From contig NZ_DJDT01000325.1 in assembly GCF_002432345.1 (NCBI RefSeq), forward strand, positions 1 through 11,452: DNA of 11,452 nucleotides, in the 5' to 3' direction. This DNA is from Pedobacter sp. UBA5917 (lineage in GTDB: Bacteria; Bacteroidota; Bacteroidia; Sphingobacteriales; Sphingobacteriaceae). Of the stretch, positions 5,844 to 11,452 are shown one piece after another (position 1 is the first letter of the stretch; every line of letters begins with the position of its first letter). Under the pieces are notes generated by a model. That model did not search any database and was not told the DNA's origin. It saw nothing but the letters and a program-made list of their open reading frames with translations. The position numbers were made by a program, and so were the translations under genes.

Positions 5844-7019
5844 CTAAAAAAGTTCAAAAATACCTGCGGCGCCCTGTCCTGTGCCTACGCACATGGTTAC
5901 CATTCCGTATTTCTTGTTCTGTCTTTTTAATTCGTTCATAATCTGTACGGTTAATTTTGCACCTGTACAGCCCAGTGGATGCCCTAATGCAATTGCACCG
6001 CCATTAACGTTGATCACATCCGGATTTAAATCCAAAGTTCTGATTACCGCTAAAGATTGTGATGCAAAGGCTTCGTTCAGTTCGATTAAATCGATGTCCT
6101 CTTTTTTCAAGCCGGCCTGTTTCAATGCTTTCGGGATCGCCTCAATCGGTCCGATACCCATAATGCGTGGCGGCACACCAGCAACACCATAACTCACCAA
6201 TCTTGCAATAGGCTCGGCATTCAGTTCTTTCATTTTCTTTTCAGAAACCACCAGCACAAATGCAGCACCATCGGATGTTTGCGAAGAATTACCAGCGGTT
6301 ACACTTCCAACAGCATCGAACACCGGTTTTAATTTGGCAAGTTTATCCAATGTGGTATCTGCACGTGGACCTTCATCCGTATCGACCACATAAGAACGGG
6401 TTTTCTTTTTCAAATTGGCATCCAGGTAGTTTTCATTCACAGTGATGGGTAAAAGACCATCTTTTAAGTGACCGTTTTTAATGGCATGAATGGCTTTTTC
6501 ATGGGATTTTAAGGAAAAAGCATCCTGATCTTCGCGGCTTACATTATATTCTTTGGCTACAGCTTCGGCAGTTAAACCCATGCCCCAATACCAATCGGGG
6601 TTATTTTTGGCTACCTCAGCATTTGGAACCAGTTTCCATCCGCCAAAAGGCATTCCGCTCATTACCTCTACCCCACCGGCAATAATGCAATCGGCCATAC
6701 CAGCTTTAATTTTGGCAACCGCTGTAGCAATGGTATCTAAACCCGATGCGCAATAACGGTTTACGGTAACCCCCGGAACTTTATCGGTATCCAATCCCAT
6801 CAGCGAGATCATACGTCCAATATTCAGTCCCTGCTCTGCTTCCGGAGTAGCGTTACCCACAATTACATCATCAATCTGTTCGTTATCCAAATTCGGAACC
6901 GATGCCACTAAAGCCCTGATTACCTCTGCGGCCAAATCATCAGCCCTTGTAAAACGGAATACGCCGCGTGGTGCTTTACCCACTGCTGTACGATATCCGG
7001 CTATAATATATGCTTCCAT
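5844..7019 (-). CDS. fadA: Acetyl-CoA C-acyltransferase (3-ketoacyl-CoA thiolase)
   Basis: This cytosolic thiolase of 391 residues cleaves 3-ketoacyl-CoA with CoA to release acetyl-CoA, the last beta-oxidation step. The acylated nucleophile is C90 in VNRYCASGLDT. NEAF (315-318), H347 in ALGHPLG and the second catalytic cysteine C377 in MCVGTGQGA complete the active site. The length is normal for degradative thiolases. The order fadN-fadA-fadE supports 3-ketoacyl-CoA thiolase over biosynthetic acetoacetyl-CoA thiolase; sequence motifs alone would not separate the two. The ATG at 7019 directly precedes the conserved N-terminus MEAYIIAGYRTAVGK. The gene lies 138 nt after fadN, and that gap contains repeat copy 3 and a small palindrome. 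Confidence 0.95.
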   Translation of the reverse strand: MEAYIIAGYRTAVGKAPRGVFRFTRADDLAAEVIRALVASVPNLDNEQIDDVIVGNATPEAEQGLNIGRMISLMGLDTDKVPGVTVNRYCASGLDTIATAVAKIKAGMADCIIAGGVEVMSGMPFGGWKLVPNAEVAKNNPDWYWGMGLTAEAVAKEYNVSREDQDAFSLKSHEKAIHAIKNGHLKDGLLPITVNENYLDANLKKKTRSYVVDTDEGPRADTTLDKLAKLKPVFDAVGSVTAGNSSQTSDGAAFVLVVSEKKMKELNAEPIARLVSYGVAGVPPRIMGIGPIEAIPKALKQAGLKKEDIDLIELNEAFASQSLAVIRTLDLNPDVINVNGGAIALGHPLGCTGAKLTVQIMNELKRQNKKYGMVTMCVGTGQGAAGIFELF

Positions 7020-7038
7020 TGTTCTTCTAGTATTTTTA

Positions 7039-7050
7039 TGGCAATAGCCA
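7039..7050. repeat. Short palindrome upstream of fadA
   Basis: TGGCAATAGCCA is an inverted repeat with 4-bp arms, 20 to 31 nt before the fadA start. It could be an operator or chance; it does not share the 17-bp motif seen near marR and fadN. Confidence 0.25.
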
Positions 7051-7076
7051 GTATTATCTTTTTAATTTTTCGCATC

Positions 7077-7139
7077 CGTCATGCTGAACTTGTTTCAGCA
7101 TCAATCTTGCGGAGACCCTGAAATAAATTCAGGGTGACG
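7077..7139. repeat. Palindromic intergenic repeat, copy 3 (63 bp)
   Basis: It has the same CGTCA/TGACG ends and the same left and right arms as copy 2, but a shorter centre. It lies between fadN and fadA, ending 19 nt after the fadN stop in the direction of transcription. Confidence 0.85.
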
Positions 7140-7157
7140 ATCGCAGAAATCTCACAT

Positions 7158-9563
7158 CTAATTCCTCAACGGCTTACCTTTCGTAATAATACTCTGGATC
7201 CGCTCCAAACTCTTCCTTTCACCAGCAAGTGATAAAAATGCTTCTCTTTCCAGGTCTAATAAGTATTGCTCGGTTACTTCTGTTGGAGAAGATAAATCGC
7301 CTCCGCACATTACATAACCTAATTTTTCGGAGATTTTTTTATCGTGTTCAGAAATGAAATGCCCCGCATACATGCTATTTGCACCAGCGTAAACAATGCC
7401 TAAGCCCTGCTTTCCTAAAACCTTAATATCGTTGCGTTGAACAGGCTTGGTATATCCTGCATCGGCCAGTTCTATAGCTTTAGCTTTCGCATCGGCCAGT
7501 AAACGGTTACGGTTCATCGAAATCGAGAATTTATCTTTCTGCAGATAGCCCAATTCATAAGCTTCGTAACCGGAAGTAGAAACTTTGGCCATTCCGATGG
7601 TTAAGAAACGATCTTTCAGCGCATTCTGCACAATCTGATCATCTTTATATTCATCGGATGCACGCAAGGCAAATTCTTTTGTTCCGCCACCACCAGGGAT
7701 AACGCCCACACCAAACTCCACTAAGCCCATATAGGTTTCGGCAGAAAGTTGCACGTGATCGGCATGTAAACTAAACTCGCAGCCACCGCCCAAGGTTAAA
7801 TTATGCGGCGCTACCACAACCGGAATAGAAGAATAACGGATACGCATTGAAGTATTCTGGAACATTTTGATGGCCATATTCAATTCGTCCCACTCCTGCT
7901 CTACCGCCATCATAAAAATCATTCCTACATTTGCGCCGGCAGAGAAATTTGCTCCATCGTTACCGATTACCAAACCGCGGTAATCTTTTTCAGCCATATC
8001 AATGGCTTTGTTGATCCCAGAAATTACATCACCACCAATGGTATTCATTTTGGTATGGAATTCTACATTCAGAATGCCATCGCCAAGATCGATGATCGAA
8101 ACGCCTGAGTTTTTCCAAAGGGTTTTATTTTCGCGGAGGTTATCCAAAATGATAAACTCATCGGTACCCGGTAAAGCTTTATAAGATTTGGAAGGGATAT
8201 CGTAATATTTTTTAACGCCGTTTTCTACTTTATAGAAAGAATTATTGCCGGCATCGAGCATTTCGTGTACCCAGGCCGCAGCCTTATTACCATATTGCTC
8301 CATCCCTTCGATGGCTTCTTTTACGCCAACAGCATCCCAAAGTTCAAATGGACCCAACTCCCAACCGAAACCGGCACGCATGGCATCATCGATACGGTAA
8401 AGTTCGTCGGAAATTTCAGGAATGCGATCGGATACATATTCGAATAATCCGAATGAAGAATGGCGGAACAGTTCGCCTGCCTTATCTTTTCCCTTGGCAA
8501 AAATCTTCATGCGTTCACGGAGATTTTCAACCGGCTTGGTCATTTCCAAAGTTGCCGATTTTACTTTTTGCTGAGGTTTATATTCTAATGTTTTTAAATC
8601 TAGCGCCAGGATTTCGGTTTTACCTTCGGCAGTTTTTGTTTTTTTGTAAAAACCCTGTTTGGTTTTATCGCCAAGCCACTTGTTCTCTTCCATTTTTTGC
8701 ACATAAGCAGGAAGTTTAAACAGTTCGTGTGCTTTATCATCGGGGCAGTTATCGTACAGCCCTTTGGCCACTTTGATCATGGTATCCAAACCAACCACAT
8801 CCGAAGTACGGAAAGTAGCCGATTTTGGTCTTCCCAATGCCGGTCCGGTAAATTTATCTACTTCTTCTACCGTCAGATCCAGTTTCTCAACCAAGTGCAG
8901 CAGCGCCATAATCGAATAAACCCCCACACGGTTGGCAATAAATGCGGGCGTATCTTTACAGAGAACAGTGGTTTTGCCTAAAAATTTATCACCATAATGC
9001 ATCAGGAAATCAACAATTTCCGGTTGGGTATGCGGCGTAGGGATAATCTCCAGTAATTTTAAATAGCGTGGCGGATTAAAAAAGTGCGTTCCGCAGAAAT
9101 GCGCTTTAAAGTCGTCGCTTCTTCCTTCGGCCATTAAATGGATCGGAATACCCGAAGTGTTTGAGGTAATGAGTGTTCCGGGTTTACGGAACTGCTCTAC
9201 CTGTTCGAAAACTTTTTTCTTGATATCAAGGTTTTCGACCACCACTTCAATTACCCAATCGTAACCTGCAATTTTCGACATATCATCGTCGAAATTTCCG
9301 GTTTTGATCTTGTTTAATGCTTTTTTGGTATAAACCGGCGACGGATTTGTTTTTACAGCCGTTTGCAAAGCTGTATTTACAATCCGGTTTTTTACCGCTG
9401 GGTTATCCAGCGCTAATCCTTTTGCCTGCTCTTCGGGGCTCAGTTCTTTAGGGGCGATATCCAACAGCAAAACCTCTACACCAATATTGGCGAAGTGGCA
9501 TGCAATACGCGACCCCATAATACCCGAACCTAAAACAGCAACTTTATTAATGCTTCGTTTCAT
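7158..9563 (-). CDS. fadN: 3-hydroxyacyl-CoA dehydrogenase/enoyl-CoA hydratase fusion, FadN type
   Basis: This bifunctional enzyme of 801 residues hydrates 2-enoyl-CoA and oxidises the L-3-hydroxyacyl-CoA product with NAD, the two middle steps of beta-oxidation. The dehydrogenase part comes first, the reverse of E. coli FadB. The Rossmann motif GSGIMG is at 12-17, with D35 favouring NAD. The catalytic pair is H160 in CGTHFFNPP and E172 in LLEIIP, and the family signature DTPAFIANRVG is at 204-214. The dehydrogenase C-terminal domains follow at about 207-430, including WELGPFELWD (401-410). The crotonase domain (about 485-680) has oxyanion-hole segments FSAGAN (540-545) and GGGCE, with both catalytic glutamates at E596 and E616. 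Length and order match Bacillus subtilis FadN (about 790). It is the first enzyme gene, 76 nt after marR. Confidence 0.95.
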   Translation of the reverse strand: MKRSINKVAVLGSGIMGSRIACHFANIGVEVLLLDIAPKELSPEEQAKGLALDNPAVKNRIVNTALQTAVKTNPSPVYTKKALNKIKTGNFDDDMSKIAGYDWVIEVVVENLDIKKKVFEQVEQFRKPGTLITSNTSGIPIHLMAEGRSDDFKAHFCGTHFFNPPRYLKLLEIIPTPHTQPEIVDFLMHYGDKFLGKTTVLCKDTPAFIANRVGVYSIMALLHLVEKLDLTVEEVDKFTGPALGRPKSATFRTSDVVGLDTMIKVAKGLYDNCPDDKAHELFKLPAYVQKMEENKWLGDKTKQGFYKKTKTAEGKTEILALDLKTLEYKPQQKVKSATLEMTKPVENLRERMKIFAKGKDKAGELFRHSSFGLFEYVSDRIPEISDELYRIDDAMRAGFGWELGPFELWDAVGVKEAIEGMEQYGNKAAAWVHEMLDAGNNSFYKVENGVKKYYDIPSKSYKALPGTDEFIILDNLRENKTLWKNSGVSIIDLGDGILNVEFHTKMNTIGGDVISGINKAIDMAEKDYRGLVIGNDGANFSAGANVGMIFMMAVEQEWDELNMAIKMFQNTSMRIRYSSIPVVVAPHNLTLGGGCEFSLHADHVQLSAETYMGLVEFGVGVIPGGGGTKEFALRASDEYKDDQIVQNALKDRFLTIGMAKVSTSGYEAYELGYLQKDKFSISMNRNRLLADAKAKAIELADAGYTKPVQRNDIKVLGKQGLGIVYAGANSMYAGHFISEHDKKISEKLGYVMCGGDLSSPTEVTEQYLLDLEREAFLSLAGERKSLERIQSIITKGKPLRN

Positions 9564-9588
9564 TGTTATCTATTTGCTTTTCAGTAGT

Positions 9589-9605
9589 TTAACAGAATAC
9601 ATTCA
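9589..9605 (-). promoter_or_regulatory. Candidate MarR operator between marR and fadN
   Basis: The minus strand reads TGAATGTATTCTGTTAA, matching the sequence in the marR promoter spacer (10111-10127, plus strand) at 16 of 17 positions. Its core GAATGTATTC is a perfect inverted repeat with 4-bp arms. It lies 26 nt before the fadN start. No clear -7 box is seen beside it, so it may act as a second operator or a roadblock. Confidence 0.5.
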
Positions 9606-9621
9606 GTTATCCATCAAACAG

Positions 9622-9648
9622 GTTGATTATTATATCTGGTTAATCAAC
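9622..9648 (-). repeat. Inverted repeat at the marR stop codon
   Basis: Perfect 8-bp arms, GTTGATTA (9622-9629) and TAATCAAC (9641-9648), flank 11 nt and overlap the last codons and stop of marR. In the marR-fadN transcript this would form a modest hairpin without a T-run, so a strong terminator is unlikely. It could protect or process the message, or bind a protein. Confidence 0.4.
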
Positions 9649-10074
9649 AGTATAAGCTACCGTGATTTCGTTCAATTTTATGAGTAAGCTAATGAAGGTT
9701 TCTTTCTCCTTTTTGGTAAAATGCTCGTCGAGATATTCATTAAATTTCCGAACAACACCTTTGGCCAATTGTTTTTTCTCTTTCCCAAAATCGGTAAGAA
9801 AAACTTTTACAGAACGTTTATCACCTGCAGAAGTTTCGCGGTAAATCAGGTTGGCTTCTTCCATATTGTTCAACATACGCGACAGGCTGGTGGCTTTAAC
9901 ACCGAGCAAGGCAGCTAAATTTGAAACTGCAGTCCCATCAGCATCGTCGATGTTAATCAGCATATATCCAATGGCCTGCGTAATCCCGAAACTGGACGCC
10001 ATCTGATTATACTTATTAAACATATTTTGCCATGCAAATTTCACATGATAATCTATGGTTTGTTGTTGTTTCAT
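9640..10074 (-). CDS. MarR-family transcriptional regulator of the beta-oxidation locus
   Basis: This 144-residue winged-helix protein is probably a homodimeric repressor. Residues 10-40 form the N-terminal dimer helices, 50-75 the helix-turn-helix (AVSNLAALLGVKATSLSRML), and 76-97 the wing with the MarR-typical DKR (85-87); the remaining C-terminal helices complete the dimer interface. The frame is open to a TTG at 10104, but that codon lies inside the promoter's -7 box. The ATG at 10074, about 20 nt after the expected transcription start, is therefore the likely start. It heads the fadN-fadA-fadE genes on the same strand, which suggests it controls them and itself, perhaps in response to a fatty acyl-CoA. 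The ligand is inference. In Bacillus, by contrast, the like-ordered fad operon is controlled by the TetR-family FadR. Confidence 0.88.
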   Translation of the reverse strand: MKQQQTIDYHVKFAWQNMFNKYNQMASSFGITQAIGYMLINIDDADGTAVSNLAALLGVKATSLSRMLNNMEEANLIYRETSAGDKRSVKVFLTDFGKEKKQLAKGVVRKFNEYLDEHFTKKEKETFISLLIKLNEITVAYTVD

Positions 10075-10095
10075 TTTTAATAATTTATTATGCTT

Positions 10096-10130
10096 GCATA
10101 ACAAAGCTAATGAATGTATTTTGTTAATGC
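10096..10130. promoter_or_regulatory. Candidate MarR operator overlapping the marR promoter
   Basis: An imperfect inverted repeat, GCATAACAAA (10096-10105) and TTTGTTAATGC (10120-10130), differs by one extra base and covers the promoter from the -7 box to the -33 region. Within it, the 17-mer at 10111-10127 lies exactly in the promoter spacer and recurs near fadN. A repressor bound here would exclude RNA polymerase. That the local MarR protein binds is inferred from position. Confidence 0.55.
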
Positions 10131-10132
10131 AA
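10102..10132 (-). promoter_or_regulatory. Bacteroidota-type promoter of marR and the fad genes
   Basis: On the minus strand TTG (10130-10132), a 20-nt spacer and TAGCTTTG (10102-10109) match the Bacteroidota consensus TTTG-N19-21-TAnnTTTG; the -7 box is exact. Transcription should start near 10095, leaving a leader of about 20 nt before the marR ATG. Confidence 0.75.
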
Positions 10133-10168
10133 TAGAAAAATTGAAAATAATTGTCAAATTTTTCCTAA

Positions 10169-10176
10169 TATAGTTG
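10169..10176 (+). promoter_or_regulatory. Weak candidate -7 box of the divergent secreted-protein gene
   Basis: TATAGTTG matches TAnnTTTG at five of six fixed bases and lies 8 nt before the ATG at 10185. The nearest upstream TTG triplets are 15 and 25 nt away, not the usual 19-21, so this is tentative. Confidence 0.25.
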
Positions 10177-10184
10177 TGCACAAA

Positions 10185-11165
10185 ATGAAACCAATGAATA
10201 TGTTAAAAGCCAAAGGAATATTCCTTTTTAGCCTGCTTCTTCTATCTGTTACCATCTGTAAAAGTCAGGTATCCTATTTTGGAGGAGCACTCGCCGCCAA
10301 CAGTGAAAAATTAGAGATTTTCAAAAAAACAACCACCTTGTTTACTTTGCCGTATGAGGATTATGCAGACCTGCAAAAGTTTGATGAAGCCATTAGCAAA
10401 ACCTGGACAATTACACCATATAAAATTATAAAGCCTGAAGAACTTGCCCGTTATGATACAACTGCAAATTATTCTTTTTTCTATTTCGACGGCTATGCTG
10501 AAAAGCTGGATAGCACAACGAATGCAAATGTGGTTTATGCATTAAAACTGGTAACACCATCAAAAAAGCGGAAGTTAAAGGAAGAAAATTTATTGGCAAC
10601 CGTTACCATTTTTCCCGACCAGCAAACTGATCTATTGGTTAAAACACAGGATCAGCAATATGGCACAAAAAAGAGTATAAAAAACAATCTTCTATCGCAC
10701 CTTTACAACAAATCGAGTTTTCTTAACTGGTCGCCGGGTTTTTTAACCGGCTATTTAAAGCAGATAAATGATGGCCTGTTGGCCAGTGAAAACTGCGGCA
10801 TAGATTTTCAGTTTTATAATAAAATAAGGTTGCCCGAACTGGCAAAGGAAACACTCTACGTTCCCGAATATATCAAACAGGTTTTTTCATCAAGATTGGC
10901 ACTTTTGCCAAAATCGGGTATAGTTTTAGAACCCTATAACTACAAGCTCAAATTTGTTACCTACAAAACGTTGGATAGTTTGATCCTGAATCAGGAAACA
11001 CCAATTAAATATGTGGTTTACACACAACGATCAAACGACAAAATCATCAGTGTTTACGATAGCAAGGACCATAAAATTATCTATCAACGGTTTTATCCGC
11101 AAACGCCAAATTTTGAGATGAATGATTTAAGCGAGATTAAAAAAGTGATTGTGGGGCTTAAATAA
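10185..11165 (+). CDS. Secreted protein of unknown function
   Basis: I do not recognise a family. The protein has 326 residues from the ATG at 10185. A lysine-rich N-terminus and a hydrophobic stretch (about 11-24) form a Sec signal peptide, probably cleaved near the KSQ at 26-28. The cysteine at 25 lacks a proper lipobox, so it is likely not a lipoprotein. The mature part has no further membrane segment, is rich in Lys, Leu, Tyr and Thr, and holds a single Cys (in ENCGIDFQFYNK). Its length, lack of repeats and mixed strand-helix pattern suggest a folded periplasmic or secreted protein. The frame also opens with GTG at 10176 and has ATGs at 10194 and 10200; 10200 would give a shorter, equally good signal peptide. 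It is divergent from marR across about 110 nt, so the operator there could affect it, and it ends before a repeat and a terminator. Confidence 0.75.
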   Translation: MKPMNMLKAKGIFLFSLLLLSVTICKSQVSYFGGALAANSEKLEIFKKTTTLFTLPYEDYADLQKFDEAISKTWTITPYKIIKPEELARYDTTANYSFFYFDGYAEKLDSTTNANVVYALKLVTPSKKRKLKEENLLATVTIFPDQQTDLLVKTQDQQYGTKKSIKNNLLSHLYNKSSFLNWSPGFLTGYLKQINDGLLASENCGIDFQFYNKIRLPELAKETLYVPEYIKQVFSSRLALLPKSGIVLEPYNYKLKFVTYKTLDSLILNQETPIKYVVYTQRSNDKIISVYDSKDHKIIYQRFYPQTPNFEMNDLSEIKKVIVGLK

Positions 11166-11174
11166 TAAAATAGA

Positions 11175-11251
11175 CGTCATCTCGACTGAAACGCAGTGAA
11201 GCGGAGAGATCTATCATGCATGAGAGACCCTGAATTAAATTCAGGGTGACG
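11175..11251. repeat. Palindromic intergenic repeat, copy 4, chimeric (77 bp)
   Basis: The right arm, CCCTGAATTAAATTCAGGG then TGACG, belongs to the family of copies 1-3 and is a near-perfect palindrome. The left part, from CGTCATCTCGACTGAAACGC to about GAGAGATCT at 11212, is a different module, joined by TCATGCATGA, a 10-bp palindrome. It starts 9 nt after the stop of the secreted-protein gene. The left module resembles another REP-like repeat I recall from Pedobacter. Confidence 0.75.
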
Positions 11252-11290
11252 ATTCGCGGAAGAAAAGTGGTAGATAACCCCCATTAAACC

Positions 11291-11322
11291 AAAAAAGTCC
11301 CGATTTGCATCGGGACTTTTTT
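11291..11322. terminator. Bidirectional rho-independent terminator
   Basis: A perfect 14-bp inverted repeat (AAAAAAGTCCCGAT, loop TTGC, and its complement) ends in six T on either strand. It lies between the converging secreted-protein gene and the OmpA-family gene and can end both transcripts. Confidence 0.93.
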
Positions 11323-11341
11323 ATGCTGTGTTAAAAACAGA

Positions 11342-11452
11342 CTAGTAAAGGGTAAACTCTACACGGCGGTTTTGTTGACGGCCAGCTGCTGTTTTGTTGG
11401 TAGCAATTGGTTGGCCCATGCCATAACCTGTAGCTTCGATACGTGATGCATT
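11342..11452 (-). CDS. OmpA-family protein, C-terminal end (partial)
   Basis: The last 36 codons and a TAG stop are read on the minus strand; the gene continues beyond the window. The residues include IEATGYGMGQPIATN and GRQQNRRVEFTLY. This fits the end of the OmpA C-terminal peptidoglycan-binding domain, with its G-Y-G, P-I-A-x-N and G-R-x-x-N-R-R-V-E-F pattern; the arginine in NRRVEF is part of the diaminopimelate-binding site in this fold. The protein probably links outer membrane and cell wall. The N-terminal part, and so the subfamily, cannot be seen. A bidirectional terminator lies 20 nt after the stop. Confidence 0.9.
   Translation of the reverse strand, partial: NASRIEATGYGMGQPIATNKTAAGRQQNRRVEFTLY

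Noticed and set aside
5881..6192. 103-codon open frame on the plus strand inside fadA
   Set aside because: It is antisense to the thiolase active-site region; the codon pattern follows the thiolase gene.
8348..8719. 123-codon open frame on the plus strand inside fadN
   Set aside because: It lies entirely antisense to a strongly conserved enzyme gene, and its translation is Phe- and Pro-rich without recognisable domains.
7158..9563. FadN fusion as a novel domain combination
   Set aside because: The dehydrogenase-first, hydratase-last order at about 800 residues is the known FadN architecture.
10075..10104. Longer marR start at the TTG of 10104
   Set aside because: This codon lies within the exact -7 box TAGCTTTG, upstream of the expected transcription start, so it would not be in the mRNA.
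3567..11251. The four similar repeats as a CRISPR array
   Set aside because: They are kilobases apart, separated by genes, internally palindromic and variable in their centres; no spacers of regular length exist and no cas gene is present.

Overview
The window looks like chromosomal DNA of a Bacteroidota, most likely a Sphingobacteriaceae member close to Pedobacter. This rests on AT-rich spacers, starts without Shine-Dalgarno sequences, a textbook Bacteroidota promoter (TTG-N20-TAGCTTTG) in front of the marR gene, lipoproteins with a C-K-K signature after the lipobox, and short palindromic intergenic repeats of a type I recall from Pedobacter genomes. The genus is inferred from style, not from an alignment.

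Layout. Bases 1-111 hold a degenerate 7-nt-period repeat and the leader of a class I DNA photolyase (112-1413, +). A bidirectional terminator (1451-1486) separates it from three FKBP-type peptidyl-prolyl isomerase lipoproteins on the minus strand. Two of these sit 3 nt apart (2876 to 1509); the third (3476 to 3030) is a close paralogue whose leader is partly shared with the second. A 368-nt spacer (3477-3844) follows, holding a duplicated 19-bp motif, a palindromic repeat and a terminator.

Next comes a minus-strand fatty-acid beta-oxidation locus, read from 10074 down to 3845: a MarR-family regulator, a FadN-type hydroxyacyl-CoA dehydrogenase/enoyl-CoA hydratase fusion, a FadA thiolase and a FadE acyl-CoA dehydrogenase. 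Together the three enzymes carry out all four steps of the beta-oxidation spiral. The gene order fadN-fadA-fadE matches the Bacillus subtilis operon, but here a MarR protein heads the locus. A 17-bp motif lies in the spacer of the marR promoter and recurs, inverted and with one mismatch, in front of fadN. It is a good candidate operator. Palindromic repeats of one family lie in both enzyme-gene junctions and again beyond the end of the locus.

Divergent from marR is a secreted protein of unknown function (10185-11165, +), followed by a chimeric repeat copy and a bidirectional terminator. The last bases hold the C-terminal 36 residues of an OmpA-family protein on the minus strand, cut by the window edge.

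I see no prophage, transposase gene, CRISPR array or tRNA/rRNA, and no clear new multi-gene system. The best leads are the MarR operator pair, the repeat family placed between the beta-oxidation genes, the heptamer repeat just before the fadE start, and the FKBP cluster with a degenerate two-domain member.
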